From positions 47,447-111,446 of the forward strand of contig NZ_FNCH01000017.1 of assembly GCF_900100705.1 (NCBI RefSeq): 64,000 nucleotides of DNA, read 5' to 3'. Positions within the stretch are counted from its first letter, which is position 1; each line of letters opens with the position of its first letter. A model generated the notes under the pieces. The model saw only the letters and a list, made by a program, of their open reading frames with translations, did not search any database and was not told the origin of the DNA. The position numbers were made by a program, and so were the translations under genes. Positions 54,543-62,947 of this stretch are shown one piece after another. The stretch comes from Pedobacter terrae. GTDB lineage: Bacteria; Bacteroidota; Bacteroidia; Sphingobacteriales; Sphingobacteriaceae.

Positions 54543-55250
54543 ATGGTTAAAGAAGAACATAAGAAATGGTACAGCCCGAATTTAAGCGGCGAAATCGACA
54601 TGCTCATCTTTGGTCACGGTGGTATCCCTATCCTACTGTTCCCAACAAGTATGGGTCGATATTTTGAGAATAAGGATTTCAAATTGATTGATTCTGTTGA
54701 GGGATTTATCAATGAAGGAAAAATAAAAATTTATTGCCCAGATAGCGTTGACAAACAAAGCTGGTACAACAAAAGCATTCATCCAGCCGACAGGGTTAAA
54801 AACCACATCTGGTACGATAAGTATTTATTAGAAGAGGTGGTCCCGCTGGCCAGACAAGAAACCGGACACAGTAAAATTATTACTGCCGGCTGCAGTTTTG
54901 GTGGTTATCATGCTGCAAATTTCGCTTTCAGGCATCCCTGGTTAGTTAGCCATATGTTCAGTATGAGTGGCGCTTTCGATATCTCAGGTCAGCTAGAGGG
55001 TTTTTACAACGACGATGTTTACTTCAATAACCCGGTCGATTTCGTGTTGAACAACAGCAATCCTGAGCTGCATCATATGAAAATTGTACTAGGCACCACA
55101 GACCGGGATATGTGCAGGACAGATAACGAGAATTTATCAAACATTTTAAACAAGAAGGGCATCAACCACTGGCTGGATATCAGACAAAACGCAGATCATG
55201 ATTGGCCAATCTGGAGAGAAATGTTCCCGGATTATATTGCACAGTTATAG
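54543..55250 (+). CDS. Esterase-family alpha/beta hydrolase of the amidoligase cluster
   Basis: This 235-residue hydrolase has GCSFGGYH with Ser118 and a C-terminal NADHDWPIWREM region with the catalytic His. There is no signal peptide. It is the first gene of the plus-strand set that continues with an ATP-grasp ligase, a carboxylate-amine ligase, an amidotransferase and a second ATP-grasp-like protein. In that context it may release or cleave the product (inference). It is 178 bp from the next gene. Confidence 0.85.
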   Translation: MVKEEHKKWYSPNLSGEIDMLIFGHGGIPILLFPTSMGRYFENKDFKLIDSVEGFINEGKIKIYCPDSVDKQSWYNKSIHPADRVKNHIWYDKYLLEEVVPLARQETGHSKIITAGCSFGGYHAANFAFRHPWLVSHMFSMSGAFDISGQLEGFYNDDVYFNNPVDFVLNNSNPELHHMKIVLGTTDRDMCRTDNENLSNILNKKGINHWLDIRQNADHDWPIWREMFPDYIAQL

Positions 55251-55428
55251 ATTAGTCCTTAGTCTCGAGTCCAAAGTCTTTAGCTGATTTAGTTACAAGC
55301 ATCAAACAATTAGCCGATTAACCAGTTAACAATTAAACAAAATTACCAATATAACCATCATGAGCAAACAAGCATAACCAACAAAAAGGCTCATGATCGC
55401 TTCATCACCTTTGAAAGACAATTAAACT

Positions 55429-56508
55429 ATGAAAAAAATAGGGATTTTATTTGGACAGGAACGCTCTTTTCCTGAAGCCGTAATTGAAAGAATTAACCAA
55501 AAAGCAGAAAAAGGCATTACTGCCGAAGCTGTGAAAATTGATAAAATATTTCAGAATGTGCCATTAGGTTATTCCGTAATCATCGACCGGATTTCGCAAG
55601 ATGTACCCTTCTACCGCGCCTCCTTAAAAAACGCTGCCATTACCGGAACTGCCGTAATCAATAATCCATTTTGGTGGAGTGCCGACGAGAAGTTTTTTAA
55701 CAATGCCCTGGCCGAGCAAATTGGTGTTCCCGTTCCCAAAACAGCCTTGATTCCTTCCAGAGAACACCCAAAAGGAACAACATCAGAATCATTTTCTAAT
55801 CTCGAAATGCCATTAAATTGGGATGCTATTTTTGAGTATGTGGGTTTTCCGGCCTATATGAAACCTTACGATGGTGGGGGCTGGAGAGATGTTTATAAAC
55901 TTCATGATAAAGAAGATTTTTTTGATAAACACAGCGGCACCCAACAGCTCGTAATGCTTTTGCAGGAAGAAATTATTTTCGAAGAATATTTCAGGTGTTA
56001 TTGTATAGGTGGCAAACATGTACGTATTATGCAGTACGACCCACGCAATCCACACCATTTACGCTATGCAACAGAAGGTAAAGCTCCAGATCCAAAATTA
56101 CTTAAAACAGTAGAAGAGTACACTTTAAGACTATGCAATTATTTAGGATACGATTTTAATACGGTTGAATTTGCTGTGCGTAATGGAGTTCCTATTGCTA
56201 TCGATTTCTGTAACCCTGCCCCTGATGCCGACATTAAAAGTGTTGGTCAGGAGAATTTTGAATGGGTAGTAGAAACCACTGCAAATTATGCCATAGAAAG
56301 AGCTCGCGCGCAAAAAGACGGACAAGATAATTTAACCTGGGGTGAATACATTAAATCGTCAGTTGGGGGCAAACCTTTAATCGTTAAGGCTGGATCAACA
56401 GTTACTAAAACAGCCGCGCCGAAGAAAATTAATGCGACCGACAAACCTAAAGCGGCAACAACAGAAAAAACACCTGCAAAACCTAAAAAAGCTGCAGCAA
56501 AAAAATAA
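55429..56508 (+). CDS. RimK-like ATP-grasp ligase with a lysine-rich C-terminal tail
   Basis: This 359-residue ligase has the ATP-grasp fold: YMKPYDGGGWRDVYK (143-157) with the ATP-binding Lys145, QEEIIFEEYFRCY (179-191) and the Mg-binding end FAVRNGVPIAIDFCNPAPDAD (248-268). It should form an amide bond between an acyl phosphate and an amine. Residues 320-359 are a low-complexity tail of Lys, Ala, Pro and Thr (12 Lys in 40), like a histone H1 tail, absent from ordinary RimK. It is 29 bp from the next gene. Confidence 0.88.
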   Translation: MKKIGILFGQERSFPEAVIERINQKAEKGITAEAVKIDKIFQNVPLGYSVIIDRISQDVPFYRASLKNAAITGTAVINNPFWWSADEKFFNNALAEQIGVPVPKTALIPSREHPKGTTSESFSNLEMPLNWDAIFEYVGFPAYMKPYDGGGWRDVYKLHDKEDFFDKHSGTQQLVMLLQEEIIFEEYFRCYCIGGKHVRIMQYDPRNPHHLRYATEGKAPDPKLLKTVEEYTLRLCNYLGYDFNTVEFAVRNGVPIAIDFCNPAPDADIKSVGQENFEWVVETTANYAIERARAQKDGQDNLTWGEYIKSSVGGKPLIVKAGSTVTKTAAPKKINATDKPKAATTEKTPAKPKKAAAKK

Positions 56509-56537
56509 TGGGGATTTAATTTTAAATCAATAAAAGG

Positions 56538-57638
56538 ATGAACGAGTTTACGCTGGGCATAGAAGAAGAATACATGGTAATTGATCCCGTTACCAGAGAA
56601 CTTACTTCTCACGATCAAAAAATTGTAGAGGCCGCACAAAAAATACACAAAGACCAGGTTAAGGCAGAAATGCACCAGGCCGTAGTAGAGGTGGGTACAG
56701 GTATCTGCCGCACGACTACCGAAGCCCGTCAGGAAATTGCTCAATTGCGTTATACGGTCTCTCAACTGGCCGGAGAACAGGGCTTAAGAATTGGTGCTGC
56801 AGGTACACACCCGTTTTCTCACTGGGAGAAGCAGCTGATTACCGAACATCCGCGTTATAACGAAATTGTAAACGAGCTACAGGAGGCCGCACGTTCTAAT
56901 CTTATTTTTGGCCTGCACGTACATGTAGGTTTTCAATCGCGCGAACTGGCCATCCACATCGCCAATCAGGTAAGGTATTTTTTACCACATGTTTTTGCCT
57001 TATCAACCAATTCTCCATTCTGGGAATCGCGCAATACCGGTTACAAATCTTTCCGCACCAAAATTTTCGACAAATTTCCTCGTACGGGAATTCCAGATAT
57101 TTTTAACAGCATTGAAGATTATGACAATTATGTAAAACTGCTCATCAAAACCAATTGCATGGATAACGCCAAAAAAATCTGGTGGGATATCCGCGTGCAT
57201 CCATTTTTTGATACCGTAGAATTCCGCATTTGTGATTGTCCGATGCTGATTGATGAAACCATGGCGCTGACAGCCTTATTCCAATCTTTGTGTGCCAAAC
57301 TGTACAAATTGCGTTTACAGAACATGGAGTTTATCAGTTATTCCAGAGCATTGATTAACGAGAACAAATGGCGCGCCGCACGTTACGGAATTGATGGAAA
57401 CCTGATTGATTTTGGGAAAGAAATGGAAGTAAACTGCCGTAACCTGGTTTTAGAGTTATTGGATTTTGTTGATGATGTAGTGGATGATTTGGGTTGCCGC
57501 GACGATATCAATTACGTGCATAAAATATTGGAACATGGTACCGGTGCAGACCGGCAGTTGGCCGTTTACCAACAAACTGGTAACTTTGAGGCGGTGGTAG
57601 ATTACATTACTAATCAAACACTTATAGGCGCAAAGTAA
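56538..57638 (+). CDS. GCS2/YbdK-type carboxylate-amine ligase
   Basis: This 366-residue protein starts LGIEEEYMVID, the glutamate-cysteine-ligase type 2 pattern, and shows HPRYNEIV, FGLHVHVGFQSRELAI and VHPFFDTVEFRICDCPM. GCS2 enzymes activate a carboxylate with ATP and join it to an amine. YbdK itself is a weak gamma-glutamyl-cysteine ligase. It lies between the ATP-grasp gene (29 bp) and the amidotransferase gene (8 bp), strongly suggesting a shared pathway. Confidence 0.92.
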   Translation: MNEFTLGIEEEYMVIDPVTRELTSHDQKIVEAAQKIHKDQVKAEMHQAVVEVGTGICRTTTEARQEIAQLRYTVSQLAGEQGLRIGAAGTHPFSHWEKQLITEHPRYNEIVNELQEAARSNLIFGLHVHVGFQSRELAIHIANQVRYFLPHVFALSTNSPFWESRNTGYKSFRTKIFDKFPRTGIPDIFNSIEDYDNYVKLLIKTNCMDNAKKIWWDIRVHPFFDTVEFRICDCPMLIDETMALTALFQSLCAKLYKLRLQNMEFISYSRALINENKWRAARYGIDGNLIDFGKEMEVNCRNLVLELLDFVDDVVDDLGCRDDINYVHKILEHGTGADRQLAVYQQTGNFEAVVDYITNQTLIGAK

Positions 57639-57646
57639 TTTTAGAA

Positions 57647-58489
57647 ATGGATAAAAGAAGTTTAAAGGTAGCTGTTATTGACATGAATAATGGCGCACCT
57701 AACCAGGGCATGCGGGGAATTCAGGAAATTTTATCCCGTTTTAAAAACGAAAACCATATCGATTTAAGTTTTGATATTTTTGATTTAAGGCAAAAAGGCG
57801 AAATACCAGGCATTGATTACGATGCTTATATTTCAAGCGGCGGCCCGGGCAGCCCAATTGAAAGTAAAGGCGAACAATGGGAAAATGATTTCTTTAACCT
57901 TTTAGATCAGATAGAAGATTTTAACCATCAAAACAAAGAAAGAAAAAAGTATGCTTTTCTGATCTGCCATTCCTTTCAACTGGCTTGTAGAAAATATGAT
58001 CTGGGTAATATAACTGAAAGACGTTCGAATGCCTTTGGCATTTTCCCAATAACCTTAACTGAAGATGGAGAAAATGACGAAATTTTTAATGGCATTACGA
58101 ACCCCTTCTTTTCAGTCGATAGCAGAGACTGGCAGGTTATAGAACCAGATTTTGCTGCTTTTGAAAAAAAAGGTGCAAAATTATTAGCCATTGAAAAAGA
58201 ACGTAAACATGTAGATTTAGAACGCTGCATGATGTCGATCCGCTTTTCTGACGAAATCATCGGTACGCAATTCCACCCAGAAGCTGATCCGGTTGGCATG
58301 AAAATGTACCTGCTTCAAGAAGAAAAGAAAAAAGCAATCGTTGACATGCATGGCGAACAAAAGTACCTTGATATGCTTAACAGTTTAGATGATCCGGCAA
58401 GGATTGTATTAACACAAAGTGTTATTTTACCTAATTTCTTACAAAAAGCAATTAGGAATTTGCAAAAAACAGTCGTCATTGCGAACTGA
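57647..58489 (+). CDS. Class I glutamine amidotransferase-like protein (GMP-synthase-type)
   Basis: This 280-residue protein has a GATase-1 fold: ISSGGPGSP (62-70), the nucleophile stretch FLICHSFQLA with Cys107, and GTQFHPEAD with His210 and Glu212. The usual GxCxGxQ is here ICHSFQ, so Ser replaces the second Gly. It may supply ammonia or act as a gamma-glutamyl hydrolase on the cluster's product. The last seven codons lie in a dispersed intergenic repeat that starts at 58474. Confidence 0.85.
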   Translation: MDKRSLKVAVIDMNNGAPNQGMRGIQEILSRFKNENHIDLSFDIFDLRQKGEIPGIDYDAYISSGGPGSPIESKGEQWENDFFNLLDQIEDFNHQNKERKKYAFLICHSFQLACRKYDLGNITERRSNAFGIFPITLTEDGENDEIFNGITNPFFSVDSRDWQVIEPDFAAFEKKGAKLLAIEKERKHVDLERCMMSIRFSDEIIGTQFHPEADPVGMKMYLLQEEKKKAIVDMHGEQKYLDMLNSLDDPARIVLTQSVILPNFLQKAIRNLQKTVVIAN

Positions 58490-58633
58490 AGAAGTGGATT
58501 GAGCGAACGCGTGAAGCAATCTTTCTCGCATATATCCGTCATTTCGACAGGAGCGCAGCGGAATGGAGAAGTATAAATACCTTCTATAGATTTCTCCCCA
58601 CCTGTAAGGGCAGGTACTACGGTCGAAATGACG
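58474..58633. repeat. Long CGTCATTGCGAACTG...TCGAAATGACG repeat that supplies the end of the preceding gene
   Basis: The repeat runs from CGTCATTGCG at 58474, through GTCATTTCGACAGGAGCGCAG near 58537, to GGTCGAAATGACG at 58633. Its first bases encode the last residues and stop of the amidotransferase gene. The rest fills the 196-bp gap to the next gene. Confidence 0.75.
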
Positions 58634-58685
58634 ATTACTCTTTTGTAATGAAGTATTCGGCAACAGAAATAAGATACAAAAACCT

Positions 58686-59873
58686 ATGATACCTGCTCAA
58701 CGCCAAAAATATAACCAACAATTTACGGAAGAGAAGTACCAAAACTTCCTTAATCAACTGCAAAGCGGTTATTCAGAGATCCCTTTTCGTGTTGCAGAAA
58801 CACCTATTTTTGTTCCCAAATCTTTAAAAGAAAAATTAGTTGCAGCAGGAGAAGAAATTATAAACCTGATTAAGCAACCTAATTTTAAGGCACTCACCCA
58901 AAAAGCAATTCCTTCAGATTGGAACGTGCCTAATGAGAACGGGCAGCCACACTTTTTAACTTTCGATTTCGGTATATGTAGAAATCAAGCCGGAGAACTT
59001 AGCCCGATGTTAATCGAAATGCAGGGATTTCCTTCCTTATATGGCTTTCAACATCATCTGGGTAAAACTTTTAAAAGCAGTTTTGATATAGATGATTCGG
59101 TGAATTATTTCTTGAACAGCTTTACCGAAGAAACGTACATTAAGCTGCTTAAAGAAGTTATTATCGGCCAACATGAACCTGAAGAAGTGGCCTTGATGGA
59201 TGTGGATGCCCCAAATCAGAAAACGGCCATTGATTTTTTTGTAACCAAAAAAATGCTGGGTATTAAAATTTTGGCATTGGAAGAGATTAAAAAAGCAGGC
59301 AACCAATTGTTTTACGAAGAAAATGGTAGAAAGGTTCAACTTAAAAGAATTTATAACCGCCTGATCTTTGATGAGGTGGCTAATAACACCGAAATCTTTA
59401 AAAACAGTTTCGATCCGCGTGAAGAACTGGACGTGGAATGGGTCACACATCCCAACTGGTTTTATCGGATCAGTAAGTTTACCATGCCTTTTCTGAAAAG
59501 TGAATTTGTACCTGAAACACGTTTTTTAAACGAGATAGAAAAACTTCCCGCCGATTTAGAAAACTATGTGCTTAAACCCTTATTTTCTTTCGCCGGAATG
59601 GGGGTTATTATTGATGTGAGTGAAGAAGATATTACCGATATAAAGGATCCTGAAAACTGGATTTTACAACGGAAAGTAAATTATGAAGCTGCAGTACAGT
59701 CGCCCGATGGTGGTGTAAAAGCCGAAATCAGGATGATGTATTTATGGCCAGACGGAGGTGAACCCCAACTGTGCATTAATCTTGCCCGGCTAAGCCGTGG
59801 TAAAATGATCGGCGTACGGTACAATGCCGATTTCGATTGGGTTGGAGGTACAGTAGGTTTTATGGAGAAATAA
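58686..59873 (+). CDS. ATP-grasp-like protein of the amidoligase cluster
   Basis: This 395-residue protein belongs to no family I can name with certainty. LTFDFGICRNQAGELSPMLIEMQGFPSL (about 98-124) and NYVLKPLFSFAGMGVIIDV (about 297-315), then WILQRKVNY and EIRMMYLW with INLARLSRGKMIGVRYN, fit an ATP-grasp fold of the glutathionylspermidine-synthetase/circularly permuted type. There is no signal peptide. Its place after the GATase gene makes it a likely second ligase of the same pathway. Confidence 0.65.
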   Translation: MIPAQRQKYNQQFTEEKYQNFLNQLQSGYSEIPFRVAETPIFVPKSLKEKLVAAGEEIINLIKQPNFKALTQKAIPSDWNVPNENGQPHFLTFDFGICRNQAGELSPMLIEMQGFPSLYGFQHHLGKTFKSSFDIDDSVNYFLNSFTEETYIKLLKEVIIGQHEPEEVALMDVDAPNQKTAIDFFVTKKMLGIKILALEEIKKAGNQLFYEENGRKVQLKRIYNRLIFDEVANNTEIFKNSFDPREELDVEWVTHPNWFYRISKFTMPFLKSEFVPETRFLNEIEKLPADLENYVLKPLFSFAGMGVIIDVSEEDITDIKDPENWILQRKVNYEAAVQSPDGGVKAEIRMMYLWPDGGEPQLCINLARLSRGKMIGVRYNADFDWVGGTVGFMEK

Positions 59874-60108
59874 ACTATGTTTCCTTAACTACAGAGATCA
59901 TTAAGGATAAGACACAGCGGGACAAGGACATACACTCCGTAGTTCTATAATAAACTAAAAGTCCTTTTATATATGAACTGATCCAATAACACATGCGCTA
60001 TGCCCTCTGTGTAAAGCTCCGTTTTTCACTGTGGTAAAACAAGATTTGTGCTCAACATATTTACATTAAACTGAACACCTTCCTCTTAAAACCACTTATA
60101 TTTGTATT

Positions 60109-60267
60109 ATGGATATTCAAACGATTTTAGTCTTTTTACTTTTTGCGGTAGCACTGGTATATGTTGGCCGTTTGGTTTTTAAATCTTTACAGGTAAAAAA
60201 AGATGGATGTGGTGGCAATTGTAAATGTGGCGTAGATTTTTCCGATATTAAGCCCATAAAAAAATAA
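60109..60267 (+). CDS. FeoB-associated Cys-rich small membrane protein
   Basis: This 52-residue reading (ATG at 60109, TAA at 60265) has one membrane helix (about 5-25), then KKDGCGGNCKCGVDF with three Cys. That matches the FeoB-associated Cys-rich family, which helps ferrous iron uptake. No feoA or feoB is in the window. It ends 13 bp before the Crp/Fnr gene and may share its transcript. Confidence 0.8.
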   Translation: MDIQTILVFLLFAVALVYVGRLVFKSLQVKKDGCGGNCKCGVDFSDIKPIKK

Positions 60268-60280
60268 TACTCCACCTTTT

Positions 60281-60868
60281 ATGATTCATCAGTTTCAAAA
60301 ATACTTACAGGAAAAAATAGAGATAACTGATGAACAGTTCGAAAGTATATCGTCTGTTTTAAAAATTAAAAAATTCGATAAAAACGAAATTGTTCAATAT
60401 ACAGGTGATAATTTTAAACATGGGTATTTTGTAGGCAAAGGTTTATTACGTGCCTATTCAATTGATGCAAAAGGCAAAGAACACATCCTTCAGTTCGCCC
60501 CCGAAAACTGGTTGGTTTCTGACCGTAATAACATGAATAATGAGCCTTCAATATTCTTTATCGATGCGATAGAAGCAACTGAAGCTGTATTAATGCCTAA
60601 CAATTTTATGGAAGAAGCAGCCAGGAAAGTACCATGTTTACAGCCCATGCAAATTAAACTGCTCAACAATTCGATTCGCTTCATGCAGAAAAGAATTAAC
60701 ATGTTATTAAGTGCAACTGCGGAAGAAAGATATCTTGATTTTATTAAACTTTACCCTAACCTCACCCTTCGCGTGCCACAGTGGATGATTGCTTCTTATC
60801 TTGGCATTACGCCCGAATCGTTAAGCCGCGTAAGGAAAGAACTGGCGAACAAACACTTCAGACCTTAA
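60281..60868 (+). CDS. Crp/Fnr-family transcriptional regulator
   Basis: This 195-residue protein has a cyclic-nucleotide-binding-type beta barrel (about 25-115) with DNFKHGYFVGKGLLRAYS, and a C-terminal winged helix with VPQWMIASYLGITPESLSRVRKEL near 165-188. There is no FNR-type Cys cluster. It probably responds to a small molecule or stress and could control the YceI and pirin genes that follow. Confidence 0.93.
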   Translation: MIHQFQKYLQEKIEITDEQFESISSVLKIKKFDKNEIVQYTGDNFKHGYFVGKGLLRAYSIDAKGKEHILQFAPENWLVSDRNNMNNEPSIFFIDAIEATEAVLMPNNFMEEAARKVPCLQPMQIKLLNNSIRFMQKRINMLLSATAEERYLDFIKLYPNLTLRVPQWMIASYLGITPESLSRVRKELANKHFRP

Positions 60869-61065
60869 TTGAATAAGTGAATCTTGAATGAGTGAATGCT
60901 TCAATCTAACATTTCAACTTTTCAACCGCTAATATTTTAATATTCTCTCATCCAATCCATCTATCATTCAATCATTTCCAATTACTTACCATACATCAAT
61001 AGGTAGTAAAAACCTGCGCTGTACTTTTGTGTTGTTAATTTAAAAAAGCTCAAAAAACAAAAGAT

Positions 61066-61596
61066 ATGGCACAACAGAAATGGACATTAGATCCAACCCA
61101 CAGCGAATTACAATTTAAAGTAAAACACTTAATGATTACTACTGTAACCGGTAGTTTAAAATCTTTTTCAGCAGAATTATTGTCTGAAGGTGATGAGTTC
61201 GAAAATGCAGAGATTTCTTTCAAAGGTGATATCGCTTCTCTCGATACCGGAAATACTGACCGCGACAACCATTTAAAAAGTGGCGATTTTTTCGATGCTG
61301 AAAAATTTGCTCACATCGAATTTAAATCTAATTCAGTAGAAAAAGATGGTAGCGATTATATCGTTAAAGGTGATTTAACTATTAAGGGCGAAACTAAACC
61401 AGTAAAATTAACCGCAGAATTTGGTGGCATTGCTACTGATCCATGGGGCAATACTAAAGCTGGTTTTACCTTAAGTGGAAAAATTAACCGTTCTGATTTC
61501 GGTTTAAACTGGAATGCGGCACTAGAAACTGGCGGTGTAATGGTAAGTGAAGAAGTCCGCATTTTAGGCGAATTACAGTTTGTGAAACAAGCATAA
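61066..61596 (+). CDS. YceI-family lipocalin-like protein
   Basis: This 176-residue protein shows the YceI pattern: KWTLDPTHSELQFKVKHLMI, then ISFKGDIASLDTGN, GDFFDAEKFAHIEFKS and RSDFGLNWN. YceI proteins bind isoprenoid or other lipids in a beta-barrel; this copy has no signal peptide, so it is probably cytoplasmic. It follows the Crp/Fnr gene by 197 bp. Confidence 0.95.
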   Translation: MAQQKWTLDPTHSELQFKVKHLMITTVTGSLKSFSAELLSEGDEFENAEISFKGDIASLDTGNTDRDNHLKSGDFFDAEKFAHIEFKSNSVEKDGSDYIVKGDLTIKGETKPVKLTAEFGGIATDPWGNTKAGFTLSGKINRSDFGLNWNAALETGGVMVSEEVRILGELQFVKQA

Positions 61597-61670
61597 TCTA
61601 GCATAGAGCAAAGTGCATGGGGCAGTTAATGCTCCTTGCGCTATGCACCATGCCTTAAATTTTGAAGGTA

Positions 61671-62540
61671 ATGGAAACAAAACAAATAGAAAAAGTACTT
61701 AAAGCTCCGGCGCCACATATGGTTGGCGACGGGTTTAGGGTACATAATTTTTTTCCAAGCGGTTATCCAATTAATATGAGTCCTTTTTTCCTGATGGATT
61801 ATGGCTCAAAGATTGAATTTTCTGCAAGGAAAGAACCACGGGGTGTTGGCATCCATCCACATCGTGGTTTTGAAACGGTAACAATTGCCTATCATGGTGC
61901 GGTTGCACATCACGATAGCTCTGGAAACAGTGGAGTGATTTACCCGGGTGATGTACAATGGATGACGGCAGCAAGTGGGATACTGCATAAAGAGTATCAT
62001 GAAGCGAACTACAGTTTAGCTGGAGGCCCTTTTCAAATGGTACAGTTATGGGTTAATTTACCTGCCAAATATAAAATGGGTAAACCAGCCTATCAAGCTA
62101 TGCAACAAGCGGATATGGCCCGTTTTGATATCCCTGAAAACGGAGGAAAAATCGAAATTATAGCAGGCAATTATGAAGGCATAAAAGGTAATGCCAAGAC
62201 GTTTAGCCCGATAGAGCTCTATAATGCCCGGCTTAATAAGGGGGGCCAGGCCACTTTTAACTTTCCTGAACATTTTAACACCGGATTGATGGTGATTGAA
62301 GGTTCAATTAATATAAATGAATCAGAAACCGCAGTTGCAGATCATTTTATCTATTTCAGCAACAAAGGCACAGCGATTAAAATTGAAGCCTTAGAAAATA
62401 GTGTGATTTTAGTGTTGAGCGGAGAACCAATCGATGAACCGATTGCACAATATGGTCCATTTTTAATGAATACTGAAGCCGAGATTCATCAGGCCATTGA
62501 AGATTACAATCAAGGTAGATTTGGTTATTTAGAAGAATAA
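61671..62540 (+). CDS. Pirin-family protein
   Basis: The start is ATG at 61671 (METKQIEKVLKAP); a TTG three codons upstream is less likely. The 289 residues form two cupin domains with GIHPHRGFETVTIAYHGAVAH-type His metal ligands and GDVQWMTAASGILHKEYH. Pirins bind iron and may act as quercetinase or redox regulators. A 74-bp gap separates it from yceI, and a terminator follows. Confidence 0.95.
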   Translation: METKQIEKVLKAPAPHMVGDGFRVHNFFPSGYPINMSPFFLMDYGSKIEFSARKEPRGVGIHPHRGFETVTIAYHGAVAHHDSSGNSGVIYPGDVQWMTAASGILHKEYHEANYSLAGGPFQMVQLWVNLPAKYKMGKPAYQAMQQADMARFDIPENGGKIEIIAGNYEGIKGNAKTFSPIELYNARLNKGGQATFNFPEHFNTGLMVIEGSININESETAVADHFIYFSNKGTAIKIEALENSVILVLSGEPIDEPIAQYGPFLMNTEAEIHQAIEDYNQGRFGYLEE

Positions 62541-62563
62541 ACCCTATTGTTTTAAAACGAGTT

Positions 62564-62603
62564 AAAACCGGTACTTTTTTTTATAAAATTGCCGGTTTTT
62601 TTT
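62564..62603 (+). terminator. Terminator after the pirin gene
   Basis: AAAACCGG (62564-62571) pairs with CCGGTTTT (62592-62599) across a loop of about 20 nt, and a T tract follows. It marks the end of the native operon before the IS element. Confidence 0.75.
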
Positions 62604-62771
62604 GTGGCTTTATATTTCAGGACATTCAGTTGCTAAACAGAACTAAATAAATACTGAAGCAAGTTACCAATGACAGATTTAAATAGTCGGTCGTCATTTA
62701 GATTTGTTTTGATATTTTATTTAAGGTTAATAAACCATTTACTTTATCTTAAATTATAAATCAGATTACCT

Positions 62772-62947
62772 AAAACGGTAGCGGCACATTAAGAGTTCGT
62801 CAAGGTTTTTATGCCTATGAAATGATGCAATCCGCTACCGTTTTTTCCCTTAGTGACCAGATAACAATTAGGGCAATACCCATTATTAAGGACTAGGATC
62901 GATGGGGTAAAACTTAGGTAACCACTACAAACATAAAAAATAACAGG
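62772..62947 (+). ncRNA. Candidate bridge RNA region of the IS110 element
   Basis: The non-coding stretch before the transposase folds into three hairpins. Stem 1 is a perfect 13-bp inverted repeat, 62772-62784 with 62832-62844. Stem 2 pairs CCC(TTA) with (TTA)GGG at 62847-62873. Stem 3 pairs TACCCAT (62877-62883) with ATGGGGTA (62902-62909) around an 18-nt loop. IS110-group elements encode a structured bridge RNA in the left end, upstream of the transposase. The exact RNA ends and its guide loops are not proven. Confidence 0.45.

Noticed and set aside
55360..55395. CATGAGC...GCTCATG inverted repeat before the ATP-grasp gene
   Set aside because: The arms are only about 7-8 bp and nothing links them to a known operator; it may be chance.
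60098..60105. TATATTTG as a -7 box for the FeoB-associated gene
   Set aside because: It matches the consensus but lies only 3 bp before the ATG, so transcription would start at or after the start codon.
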